64,000 nucleotides of DNA, from contig NZ_CANLYL010000002.1 in assembly GCF_947495275.1 (NCBI RefSeq), positions 586,051 to 650,050 on the forward strand, in the 5' to 3' direction. Every line of letters begins with the position of its first letter. Within the stretch, counting starts at the first letter, position 1. The DNA comes from an uncultured Roseobacter sp. (GTDB lineage: Bacteria > Pseudomonadota > Alphaproteobacteria > Rhodobacterales > Rhodobacteraceae). A model generated the notes under the pieces. The model saw only the letters and a program-made list of their open reading frames with translations. It searched no databases and was not told the origin of the DNA. The translations under genes were made by a program, and so were the position numbers. Positions 43,219 through 51,938 of the stretch are shown in pieces.

Positions 43219-45504
43219 TTAGCTCGCGGCGCGTTCATCGGGCCTAAAGCCAATTGCCTCGGATGCTGCAAAGCGGCCGCCCTTGATCTTTTCGATCTTG
43301 CCTGACCGCAGCAGCTGTCCAAAGGAACGAAGGCCATCTTCACGCGTGAATTCACCGCAATCTGCCTGGCGTACACGCGTCATCAATTGCGGGCGAGAAA
43401 ACTGTTCCCGGCCTTCCACAAATGACAGGTATGCCGCGGCGGCCTCCAGCAATTCCGGCAACTTTGTCGCTCCGACTTCCTGCGCGAATTCGGCAAACCC
43501 GGTGTCGCCTTCCATATCGAGATCCGAATCGAGCGTCGCTTCAACTCTGCGCGGCATGACCGGACCATTGTCGCGGAGCGCTTCTGCATCGATGCGTTGT
43601 TCTGCAACGAGTTTCAGCGGCGCCGGGCGCGCATCGGACGGGCGCTCCGTGCGGCTGCCCGATGCAACCGGGCGCCGCGGCCGAACAACTTCAGCAAGAT
43701 CGTTGCGATATTCCTTGGTTGTCTCTTCCTCTGTTTCTTGCCGGCCCATCGACTTGTCGGCAAATCGGGCGGCGACGGCTGCGCGCAGATGCGCAAACGC
43801 GCTGCGCCGTGTCGCACCCTCGGGTTCTTCCATTTGCTGATCCGCTTCGGCCATAAGGCGCGACAGATCTTCGCTGCTGCCCTCGTCAATGCTTGGCAGG
43901 TTATCGCGCGCCGTCGCATTTTCAGGCGTGTCTTCCTCCAAATCCCCAGTCACGGCGCTAAGTTCACGCTGCAGGTCCGCTTCCTCTTCCGGTGACAGGA
44001 TCGCCTCATCTTCTGTATCAAACTCTTCAAGATCACCGGATTCGAGCGCGGCTTCGAGATCGGCGCGATTAACTTTCAGAACGCGGCCGTGAACCGTCTG
44101 CATCTCTTCGGTGTCTTCCGCATGGTCCTGTAAGCTTTGCGCGGCCTCTTCCACTGCCATGACATCTTCATCAAGCGTATCGGCGTCAAACAGGTTACCA
44201 ACCTCTTCATCGATGTCAGCAGGCTCGTCATCCGCGTCCAGCAGGTTCTCGGAATCCACCTCTTCGGGCTCGTATGTGTTTGCCTCAATACGGCTCAGGA
44301 TGTTGGAGAGCTCGTCTTCCTCGTCATCCGCGGCGTTCTCCGCCGCGGTCGCGATCTGGTCATCGACGTCCAGCGCCTCTTCGATTTCCTGAGCAGCGTC
44401 GCTAAGTGTGGTGTCGGTCGGCGTCTCTTCTGAATCGTGGTTCTCGGCGTATCCGATTGCCTCCTCGAAGGGCATATCCAGGAAATCAACGGCGGTGGTG
44501 TCTGCATCACCTGCTGCCTCATCCTCGTCATATTCTGCGCTCGCCGCGGTATCATCCTGCTGCGAAACCACTTCGCGAATGCGTTGAAGCTTGGCTGCGA
44601 TGCTTTCTGCCGCCGCTTTGGGGGCATCTACGGGTTCAGCAAATGCAGGGGTCGCATCGAAGCTGTCCGGTACCTCAACAACATCCTCTTCGATCTCGGT
44701 CTCGACTTCTTCGAAGCTGGGGCTGTCGGCAAAAAATGCCTCAGCACTCAACGCCGTATCCTGAGCGACAACACCCTCAGCGGGATCGTCATGCGACACT
44801 TCATTGTCTTCGGCCCAATCTTCTTCGGCAACGGTTGGCGCCTCGGGTGAAATCGCCTCGTCTGCGGACAGGGTTTCATTTTCTTCCTGCTGTGAGCTTA
44901 CGTCTTGCGTGTCATCTGCCACAGGCTCGGCCAGTTCGGCCTCTTCGGCAGACTCTGACGGTTCGGGCTGTTCTTCCTGAGCGACCGGTTCGTCGCTTTC
45001 AATCATGGGGTGCTGCTCTTGCGTCGGTTCGTCGGCCGGAGTTTCCGCCTCCAGCATTTCCTGGGTTTCGGGCTCCGCAGGACGCGCCTCTTCAGCGATC
45101 GTTTCCGCCGCCAGTTCATCTTCTTGCGTCTGCACTGGCTCAGATATCTGTTCTGGTTCCGGCTGCTCTGACGCGGCGGCCACCGCGGCAGTAGCAGCGG
45201 GCACGGGTTGTGGTTCCTGTGTCGGTTTGGTGTCCACGGCGACGGCTTCATCATGCGCTTTCAACATGATGCGGCCATCATGTTCACGCGCCTCAACCCG
45301 GCGGGCAACTTCCCGCTCGGCGATCCTTGCCAACATCTCAGCGTCTGGCTGAGGAGGCTCTGCACCAAAATACCTGTCGTCCGAAGCTAAATCGCGAAAA
45401 TACTCTGCAATGGCTTTCATTGTGTCGAAAGAGTCGTCAAAACCCTCCAGAGTGCAGGAAAAGGTTCCATAGGAGACTGTCAGGATCTTGTTGTTATTCA
45501 TCAT
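43219..45504 (-). CDS. Large acidic low-complexity protein with conserved ends
   Basis: Seen: 761 residues. Residues 1-60 are ordered and contain TVSYGTFSCTLEGFDD and IAEYFRDLASDDRYFG. Residues about 110-520 are very acidic (Glu, Asp, Ala, Pro) with no predicted domain, and would be disordered. The last about 110 residues are ordered again: YLSFVEGREQFSRPQLMTR, EDGLRSFGQLLRSGKIEKI, GGRFAASEAIGFRPDE, perhaps a winged-helix-like fold. I recognise the two ends as conserved in related genomes but cannot assign function. It may tether or scaffold complexes. ATG at 45504 or 45501. Confidence 0.75.
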   Translation of the reverse strand: MMNNNKILTVSYGTFSCTLEGFDDSFDTMKAIAEYFRDLASDDRYFGAEPPQPDAEMLARIAEREVARRVEAREHDGRIMLKAHDEAVAVDTKPTQEPQPVPAATAAVAAASEQPEPEQISEPVQTQEDELAAETIAEEARPAEPETQEMLEAETPADEPTQEQHPMIESDEPVAQEEQPEPSESAEEAELAEPVADDTQDVSSQQEENETLSADEAISPEAPTVAEEDWAEDNEVSHDDPAEGVVAQDTALSAEAFFADSPSFEEVETEIEEDVVEVPDSFDATPAFAEPVDAPKAAAESIAAKLQRIREVVSQQDDTAASAEYDEDEAAGDADTTAVDFLDMPFEEAIGYAENHDSEETPTDTTLSDAAQEIEEALDVDDQIATAAENAADDEEDELSNILSRIEANTYEPEEVDSENLLDADDEPADIDEEVGNLFDADTLDEDVMAVEEAAQSLQDHAEDTEEMQTVHGRVLKVNRADLEAALESGDLEEFDTEDEAILSPEEEADLQRELSAVTGDLEEDTPENATARDNLPSIDEGSSEDLSRLMAEADQQMEEPEGATRRSAFAHLRAAVAARFADKSMGRQETEEETTKEYRNDLAEVVRPRRPVASGSRTERPSDARPAPLKLVAEQRIDAEALRDNGPVMPRRVEATLDSDLDMEGDTGFAEFAQEVGATKLPELLEAAAAYLSFVEGREQFSRPQLMTRVRQADCGEFTREDGLRSFGQLLRSGKIEKIKGGRFAASEAIGFRPDERAAS

Positions 45505-45642
45505 CGGATGCTCGTCCTCTGCGTGATTTCAACAAACTGTTTACCATACGTGGAAAGTCCAAAGCGGCGCGAATCTGTGCTCATTACGGTATCATTTCAT
45601 GGCAACAATGTGTTCTGTTTCCAAAAAGGACATTAAACTTAG

Positions 45643-46365
45643 GTGAATAATAAAATTATACACAAATTGGAGCCAGTTACTTTAGTTGGAGGTGGGGCCG
45701 TTGGAAAAGACGATTTGCAACTGGCTCTGGACATCGCACCGACATGCGTTGCAGCGGACAGCGGCGCAGATGTCGCCCTTGCGGCCGGGGTGGAGCTCTC
45801 TGCGGTAATCGGCGACATGGATTCGATTTCGGAAGCTGCGCGCAGGCGCATCCCATCTTCGAAGTTTCACCGGATACCCGAACAGATGAGCACGGATTTT
45901 GACAAGGCGCTTCGTCATATTGAAACGTCGCTGGTTCTGGCGGTGGGTTTCATGGGGCGCCGGGTTGACCATCAATTGGCGTCATTACACACACTAGTGA
46001 TGCGGCCAGACAGGCCGTGTTTGATACTCAGCGACCGGGATGTGATCTTTTTGTGTCCACGGGTCTTTGAATTGGACGTATCGGCGGGAACACGGGTGTC
46101 CCTGTTTCCCATGGGTGAAGTTCACGGACGATCTGAGGGGCTGGAATGGCCGATAGACGGGCTGACATTTTCGCCAACCGGCACGTCAGGTACGTCCAAC
46201 AGGGCGACTGGAGATTTGGTCCTGGAGGTCGATGCCCCGTCACTTCTATGTATTTTGCCGCGAGAGCTTATTCGGCCGGTTGCACAGAAACTCGTTGCGC
46301 TGCCAGAGCACGCGCGCTGGCCCGCTCGCGCAGAACGATATAAAGACCCGCCGCCATCGTTATGA
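45643..46365 (+). CDS. Thiamin pyrophosphokinase
   Basis: Seen: 240 residues from GTG 45643 (AAAAAGGA upstream). GDMDSI, MSTDFDKALRHIE, GFMGRRVDHQLASLHTL and GTSNRATG are the TPK signature loops for binding thiamin and ATP. Arg replaces the second Gly of the usual GGRxDH. The enzyme pyrophosphorylates thiamin to the cofactor TPP in the cytoplasm. Its last 98 bases run antisense into the DMT gene. No TPP riboswitch is visible. Confidence 0.85.
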   Translation: MNNKIIHKLEPVTLVGGGAVGKDDLQLALDIAPTCVAADSGADVALAAGVELSAVIGDMDSISEAARRRIPSSKFHRIPEQMSTDFDKALRHIETSLVLAVGFMGRRVDHQLASLHTLVMRPDRPCLILSDRDVIFLCPRVFELDVSAGTRVSLFPMGEVHGRSEGLEWPIDGLTFSPTGTSGTSNRATGDLVLEVDAPSLLCILPRELIRPVAQKLVALPEHARWPARAERYKDPPPSL

Positions 46366-47197
46366 AAATGCCAATCGAGGCAAGTGTGTTGGGCAAGTCT
46401 CCAAAAACGATGAAACCGATCACGGTGGCAAACGGAATCTCCAGATACTGCATCGGGGCCACCGTGGCGGAGGGCGCGTATCGCAATGACCACGTCATCA
46501 GCAGATGGGCGGCGGTGCCCAGAATCCCGATGCTGATCAACAGCGTCCAGTCAAAACTGCTGACCTGCACCAGTTGCAGTTGCCCGTAAGACGACCCCTG
46601 AAACAGAAACAGGATGGGCAGCATGACGATCACGGCCATTGTGCCGCTGATCGCCTGCAAACTGATGGGGTCGGTTTCCTTGGCGATCTGGCGCGTCACA
46701 AGCATGAACAACGCGAAGTTTGCCGCCACCGCCAGCGGCAGGAGGGCGGGCCAGCCCACGGCGGTAAAGCTGGGCTGAACAACAAAGAGCGTACCGATAA
46801 ATCCGATGATGCAGGCGATCAACCGGCGCGGCCCGACTTCTTCGTGCAAAGCATATTTGCCGAGCAACAACATCATAAAGGGCATGACAAAGGCGATGGC
46901 GATGGCATCTGCCAGCGGCAGGAACTTCAACGCGGTTACCATCGCGCCAATGCCAAATATATGCAAAACCGTTCGAATCAGGGTCAGCGTGAAAACACGG
47001 CGTGACATGCGCCAGGCGCGGTGTGTGATCCAGACCATCGGGATCAGTATGACGGCCTGAATGGCGAATCGCACCAGAACCAATTGCCCGACGGGAACGG
47101 TCTCGCCCAGAATCTTGGCAATTGCGTCACCAACGGGTGCGATGACGCAAAATCCAAGCATCAGCATGATGCCAAGGAGGGGACGGTCTACGGCCAT
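46268..47197 (-). CDS. EamA/DMT-family transporter
   Basis: Seen: 309 residues with ten predicted membrane helices in two EamA repeats. LLGIMLMLGFCVIAPVGDAIA, LPLADAIAIAFVMPFMMLL, GWPALLPLAVAANFALFMLV and PFATVIGFIVFGDLPNTLA are typical. It should export a small metabolite. The gene overlaps thiamin pyrophosphokinase by 98 bases at the tails and follows sdaA after 61 bp on the same strand, so a serine-pathway product may be its cargo (speculative). Confidence 0.88.
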   Translation of the reverse strand: MAVDRPLLGIMLMLGFCVIAPVGDAIAKILGETVPVGQLVLVRFAIQAVILIPMVWITHRAWRMSRRVFTLTLIRTVLHIFGIGAMVTALKFLPLADAIAIAFVMPFMMLLLGKYALHEEVGPRRLIACIIGFIGTLFVVQPSFTAVGWPALLPLAVAANFALFMLVTRQIAKETDPISLQAISGTMAVIVMLPILFLFQGSSYGQLQLVQVSSFDWTLLISIGILGTAAHLLMTWSLRYAPSATVAPMQYLEIPFATVIGFIVFGDLPNTLASIGIFITMAAGLYIVLRERASARALAAQRVSVQPAE

Positions 47198-47258
47198 TGG
47201 CCGAACTTAAATGGGCCACTCAATCAATGCAAGAACAGCTTCGGAGAGGACTCAACTT

Positions 47259-48632
47259 TTAGCAGTTTGGCACATTTACGGCCAATCCCCCCAAAGAGGT
47301 CTCCTTGTATTTCTCTGACATATCGGCACCGGTCTGACGCATTGTCTCAATACAGGCGTCAAGTGGCACAAGATGTGTCCCGTCTCCGCGCAAGGCGAGC
47401 GAGGCTGCGGAAACCGCCTTGATTGCCCCCAGGCCGTTGCGTTCGATGCACGGCACCTGCACCAGTCCTTTGACCGGGTCACATGTCATGCCCAAATGGT
47501 GCTCCAGGGCGATCTCTGCCGCGTTTTCCACCTGCTCAGGCGTGCCACCCATCACCGCGCAAAGCCCGGCGGCGGACATGGCGGAGGCGGAGCCGACCTC
47601 GGCCTGACAGCCGGCTTCGGCACCGGATATGGAAGCATTGAATTTCACCAGTCCACCGATTGCGGCGGCCGTCAGCAGAAATTCTTCGACATGGGCCTCG
47701 GATGCACCAGGAACATGATCCAGATAGTAACGAAGGGTGGCGGGCAAAACACCCGCCGCGCCGTTTGTGGGCGCGGTTACAACCTGACCTCCGGCCGCAT
47801 TTTCTTCGTTTACAGCCATCGCATAGACACTCATCCAATCGTTGATGGTGTGTGGCGCCGTCAGGTTCATTCCGCGCTCTTCCAATAGCTTGTCGTAGAT
47901 GCCCTTGGCGCGGCGCTTGACGGATAGTCCGCCCGGGAGAATACCATCTGTGGTCAGTCCCCGGTTGATGCAATCATTCATAACCTGCCAAAGACGTTTG
48001 GTCCCGGACTTGAGGTTTTCCACACCACCGCGTGCGGCTTCATTCGACCGCTTCATTTCTGCAATGGAGCGCCCCGAAGCCGCCGACATTTCAAGCATTT
48101 GCGCAGCAGACTTAAAAGGAAAGGGAATGGGCGGGCCTTCTTCGGTGTCCTTGCCGTCGGCCAGCTCGGCCTCGGTCATCACAAAGCCCCCGCCAATGGA
48201 GTAATAGGTTTCACGCAGGGTTACGTCGCCTTGCGCATCCGTTGCCATCAGCATCATGCCGTTGGCATGGCCTTCCAACACGGTGTCAAAATCAAAGAGC
48301 AAGTCGCGATCAGGATCAAAGGACAGCTCGGGTAATCCCTCAGGACGAATTTTTCCGCTGGCCTTGATTTCGGCGAGCACTTTTTCCGCTTTTTCCGCGT
48401 CATAGGTATCGGGGACGAAACCGGCCAATCCGAGAATGGTCGCACGATCCGTCGCGTGGCCGACACCGGTAAATGCAAGCGAGCCATGCAGGGAAGCGCG
48501 CAGTCCATGAAATGCAAAGGGTGAGGCGCGCATCTCGTCAAGAAAGCGCGCGGCGGCAACCATCGGTCCCATTGTATGAGAGGACGACGGGCCAATGCCC
48601 ACTTTGAACATGTCGAAAACAGAGAGGAACAT
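47259..48632 (-). CDS. sdaA: L-serine ammonia-lyase, single-chain 4Fe-4S type
   Basis: Seen: 457 residues. Alpha- and beta-like domains in one chain: GPSSSHTMGPMVAAARFLDE, SIGGGFVMTEAEL, KSGTKRLWQVMNDCINRGL, SGAEAGCQAEVGSASAMSAA, and cysteines at GCQAE, GMTCDP and VPCIERN for the iron-sulfur cluster. It deaminates L-serine to pyruvate and ammonia. Start overlaps the GST stop by one base (TGATG), so the two are coupled. Confidence 0.96.
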   Translation of the reverse strand: MFLSVFDMFKVGIGPSSSHTMGPMVAAARFLDEMRASPFAFHGLRASLHGSLAFTGVGHATDRATILGLAGFVPDTYDAEKAEKVLAEIKASGKIRPEGLPELSFDPDRDLLFDFDTVLEGHANGMMLMATDAQGDVTLRETYYSIGGGFVMTEAELADGKDTEEGPPIPFPFKSAAQMLEMSAASGRSIAEMKRSNEAARGGVENLKSGTKRLWQVMNDCINRGLTTDGILPGGLSVKRRAKGIYDKLLEERGMNLTAPHTINDWMSVYAMAVNEENAAGGQVVTAPTNGAAGVLPATLRYYLDHVPGASEAHVEEFLLTAAAIGGLVKFNASISGAEAGCQAEVGSASAMSAAGLCAVMGGTPEQVENAAEIALEHHLGMTCDPVKGLVQVPCIERNGLGAIKAVSAASLALRGDGTHLVPLDACIETMRQTGADMSEKYKETSLGGLAVNVPNC

Positions 48633-49324
48633 CAGGTGGCACTTCCTTCAGGTGGACAAGGGGCGCGGGGCGCTGTGAATGGTCGGTGGCCCAACCCTTC
48701 GGCGGTCTGGGCGGTGACGACGCTTTTGCGTGTCTCAAGTCGTTCTGCCATGCGGTGTAATGCGGGCAGTGAGGAAAGGTCAAACCAGGTCTTGTCCGAT
48801 GCGGCGGGATAAAGCTGAATCCAGCGTAACATCGGGGCCAGATAGAGATTTAGCAGAAGCGGCACATCGGTTTGACGCCAATGCGCGTCAAGCGTGCCGA
48901 GATGTCGCAAAATATCAGCGCGTGCATGGTTTTGCAAAAGCAACTGATGGTCAGGATTCGGGCCGATGTATTTTTCGGGGTAAAACAATGTCCTCAGCGC
49001 GGGGTGCAGCGTGTTTGATAAAAAGAACAGCCATTTTAGCAATTCGGCGCGATTTACTGCGTTTGCCGCCGGTGCCAAGCCGCCATGCTGATCGGCCAAC
49101 CAGAGCAGGATGGCAGCGGTTTCGAATATCGGACCCTGCGGGGTTTCAAGAACGGGGATCAGGCCATTGGGATTCAAATCCAGATAGTCCGGTGATCGTT
49201 GAGCCTGAAGTCGGCGATCAACCAGTGCGGCGCGGTAATTCAGGCGCAATTCTTCCAAGGCAAGCCGAACACCCAAAGAGGCATTGTCGGGCGCATAGTG
49301 CAATATGTAACAGACATTGGTCAT
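48632..49324 (-). CDS. Glutathione S-transferase-like protein
   Basis: Seen: 230 residues from ATG 49324. N-terminal thioredoxin-like domain with YILHYAPDNASLGVRLALEEL, LNPNGLIPVLETPQGPIFETA (cis-Pro and ET glutathione contacts), then an all-helical C-terminal domain. The usual catalytic Ser/Cys at the first helix is less clear (APDNAS). It likely conjugates or binds glutathione in the cytoplasm. Coupled to sdaA by TGATG. Divergent from rpiA over 193 bp. Confidence 0.88.
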   Translation of the reverse strand: MTNVCYILHYAPDNASLGVRLALEELRLNYRAALVDRRLQAQRSPDYLDLNPNGLIPVLETPQGPIFETAAILLWLADQHGGLAPAANAVNRAELLKWLFFLSNTLHPALRTLFYPEKYIGPNPDHQLLLQNHARADILRHLGTLDAHWRQTDVPLLLNLYLAPMLRWIQLYPAASDKTWFDLSSLPALHRMAERLETRKSVVTAQTAEGLGHRPFTAPRAPCPPEGSAT

Positions 49325-49517
49325 GTTGAGTGTGCTATGCTGATTCCCCGTGACATGTTGCGGGAAATGCGACGTTTTTATATGGGTTTTGCGCAGCAAT
49401 CCGGTTCAGGCAGTGCACCCGCGGCTGTCAGGCTGCTTAGTTGAAGTGAAATCAGCCCTCGCACCCGCCTGCGAGGTTTCCTATAAGGCAGGCAAACGCT
49501 GTCCAAGGAACCTGCCG

Positions 49518-50306
49518 ATGACCTCAGAACTTTCACCCATCGACAAAGCCAAGTTCGTCTCCGCCAAACGCGCGGCGCAATTTGTGGAAAGCGGCATGCG
49601 AGTTGGATTGGGGACAGGTTCTACAGCCGCATGGCTGGTGCGGTGTCTAGGCGAAATGGTTCGGGACAACGGGCTGCGTATCAAGGGGGTGCCGACGTCA
49701 ACGCGCACGGCGACCCTGGCGCGGGAGGTTGGCATCGAAGTGGTCTCATTGGACGAAGCCAAATGGCTGGACATCACCATAGACGGCGCCGATGAATTCG
49801 ACGGTCAGCTCAACCTGATCAAGGGTGGCGGCGGTGCATTGCTTCAGGAAAAGATCGTGGCGACCGCTTCTGACCAGATGATTGTGATTGCCGATGTCGG
49901 CAAGGAAGTTGAGACACTTGGTGCGTTCCCCTTGCCGGTGGAGGTGATCCCCTTCGGCTGGCAAACCACGCAGGCACTGGTTGAGGAAACGCTTGTTTCG
50001 ATGGATGTGCTGGGCCGCGACAGTACCCTGCGCATGAACGGAGAGGTGCCTTTCATCACGGACGAGGGCAACCACATCATTGATCTGCACGTCAAACGTA
50101 TCGGCAATGCCCGGCAACTGGCGCTGGTGCTGAACCAGATGCCGGGTGTGGTTGAAAACGGTCTCTTCATTGACATCTGCGACCGGGTTGTTGTGGGCTA
50201 TGGCGACGGCAAGGTTGAAGTGCGTGACATCAGTGAAGGCACCATCGCAACCGAACGGCTGGACTTCGTCGAAAGCGATAATCTTTTTGCGGATTTGACA
50301 GACTGA
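49518..50306 (+). CDS. rpiA: Ribose-5-phosphate isomerase A
   Basis: Seen: 262 residues from ATG 49518 (CAAGGAACC). GLGTGSTAAWLVRCLGE (phosphate loop), VPTSTRTATLARE, TIDGADEFDGQLNLIKGGGGALLQEK and EVIPFGWQTT are RpiA hallmarks; the catalytic Glu and Lys lie in the last two. It interconverts ribose-5-P and ribulose-5-P. gor follows after 100 bp in the same direction. Confidence 0.97.
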   Translation: MTSELSPIDKAKFVSAKRAAQFVESGMRVGLGTGSTAAWLVRCLGEMVRDNGLRIKGVPTSTRTATLAREVGIEVVSLDEAKWLDITIDGADEFDGQLNLIKGGGGALLQEKIVATASDQMIVIADVGKEVETLGAFPLPVEVIPFGWQTTQALVEETLVSMDVLGRDSTLRMNGEVPFITDEGNHIIDLHVKRIGNARQLALVLNQMPGVVENGLFIDICDRVVVGYGDGKVEVRDISEGTIATERLDFVESDNLFADLTD

Positions 50307-50406
50307 CGGAAACGCCACACGCCCCTCCGCGCGGAAGGTGGTAAATGCAATGCCCGCGCATATATAGACGACACAACTAATCTGAATACTTCGAAAGGCC
50401 GCCCCC

Positions 50407-51864
50407 ATGAGTGATTTTGACTACGATCTCTTTGTGATTGGCGGCGGCTCCGGAGGAGTACGCGCCGCTCGCGTCGCAGCTGGTGAGGTCGGTGCGAAAG
50501 TCGGGCTTGCCGAAGATGATCGCTATGGCGGAACCTGCGTGATCCGCGGATGCGTGCCAAAGAAACTCATGGTTTTTGCAAGCGAATACGCAGATGTTGT
50601 CGAAGACGCGCAATCCTACGGGTGGAGCCTCAAACAAGGGCCATTTGACTGGCCGTCTTTCCGCAAACGCCTGGGTGATGAACTGGACCGGCTGGAACAG
50701 GTCTATCGCAACCTTCTCAAGGGCTCCGGGGTTGATACCTTCGATGCCCGCGCCTCGGTTTCCGGCCCACATGAAATCACCCTGTCGACCGGTGAAAAGA
50801 AAACCGCGAAACATATTCTCGTGGCGACCGGCGGGCACCCTGTGCGCCCGCAGATGCCGAATGCGCATCTGGGGATTGTCTCTGACGATATTTTCCACCT
50901 CGAGAAAATGCCGAAATCGCTGCTCATCGTGGGCGGCGGCTATATTGCTTGTGAGTTTGCCGGCATCATGAACGGTCTGGGCGTCAAGGTGACCCAATAC
51001 TATCGTGGGGCACAGATTCTGCGGGGATTTGATGAAGAGGCACGCGGGTTGGTTGCCGAATCCATGCGCGAGCGCGGCATCAATCTGCATGTGGGCACCA
51101 ATATTCTCGAAATGGCACCTGCCAGCGAGGACCGCAGTTCAGGCGAAACCGGCGCTATGGGCGGAACTGCCCAGGAACGCGTCGAAATGGCGCAGATGCG
51201 CAAGGGCGATGAGGCGGCGGATGGTCCGATCTGGGTCAAATCGACGACCGGGGCGGAAGGCGAGTTCGACATGGTGCTTTTCGCCACAGGCAGAGACCCG
51301 AATACCCACGACATGGGATTGGAAGAGGTGGGTGTGAAGCTCGGCCGCCGGGGCGAGATCGTGGTCGATGAATATAGCCAGACATCTGTGCCATCGATCT
51401 ATGCGATCGGGGATGTGACCAACCGGGTGAACCTGACACCTGTGGCCATCCGCGAAGGCATGGCGTTTGTGGAGACCGTTTTCAAGGGTGTGCCGACGCC
51501 CGTGGATCACGATCTGATCCCGTCAGCAATCTTTACCCAACCGGAAATGGGGACTGTCGGCCTCAGCGAAGAGGATGCGCGCGACCGTGAACCGGTGGAG
51601 GTTTACTGCACGTCGTTCCGGCCGATGCAAACCGCCTTTGCCGGACGCCCTGATCGGGTATTGATGAAGCTGGTGGTTTCCACGGCGACACGAAAGGTCC
51701 TTGGATGTCATATCGTAGCACCCGGCGCGGGCGAGATGATACAGATGGCCGGCGTTGCGATCAAAATGGGCGCCACCAAGGAAGATTTCGATCGGACAGT
51801 TGCGGTCCATCCCACAATGTCCGAAGAGATGGTGACAATGCGAACACCGATGCGGACGGCTTGA
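50407..51864 (+). CDS. gor: Glutathione reductase
   Basis: Seen: 485 residues. FAD loop VIGGGSGGVRAARVAAGEVG, redox pair GGTCVIRGCVPKKLM, NADPH loop IVGGGYIACEFAGIM, FATGRDPNTHDMGLEEVG and the C-terminal HPTMSEEMVTM of the glutathione-reductase branch. Arg residues for NADPH binding (YRGAQILRGFDEEARG) are present. A 45-residue insert around 240-285 (SEDRSSGETGAMGGTAQER) lengthens the central domain compared with the usual 450. It reduces glutathione disulfide in the cytoplasm. Confidence 0.93.
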   Translation: MSDFDYDLFVIGGGSGGVRAARVAAGEVGAKVGLAEDDRYGGTCVIRGCVPKKLMVFASEYADVVEDAQSYGWSLKQGPFDWPSFRKRLGDELDRLEQVYRNLLKGSGVDTFDARASVSGPHEITLSTGEKKTAKHILVATGGHPVRPQMPNAHLGIVSDDIFHLEKMPKSLLIVGGGYIACEFAGIMNGLGVKVTQYYRGAQILRGFDEEARGLVAESMRERGINLHVGTNILEMAPASEDRSSGETGAMGGTAQERVEMAQMRKGDEAADGPIWVKSTTGAEGEFDMVLFATGRDPNTHDMGLEEVGVKLGRRGEIVVDEYSQTSVPSIYAIGDVTNRVNLTPVAIREGMAFVETVFKGVPTPVDHDLIPSAIFTQPEMGTVGLSEEDARDREPVEVYCTSFRPMQTAFAGRPDRVLMKLVVSTATRKVLGCHIVAPGAGEMIQMAGVAIKMGATKEDFDRTVAVHPTMSEEMVTMRTPMRTA

Positions 51865-51938
51865 ATTCCGCGCAACCTAGCGTACCTATGACTGAAATTA
51901 ATCGCATATCTGAGCGATTTAGGAGGGAAAGAGACTGA

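Noticed and set aside
45505..45642. Possible TPP riboswitch before thiamin pyrophosphokinase
   Set aside because: No CUGAGA or thi-box-like core is present, and the leader is too short for the full aptamer.
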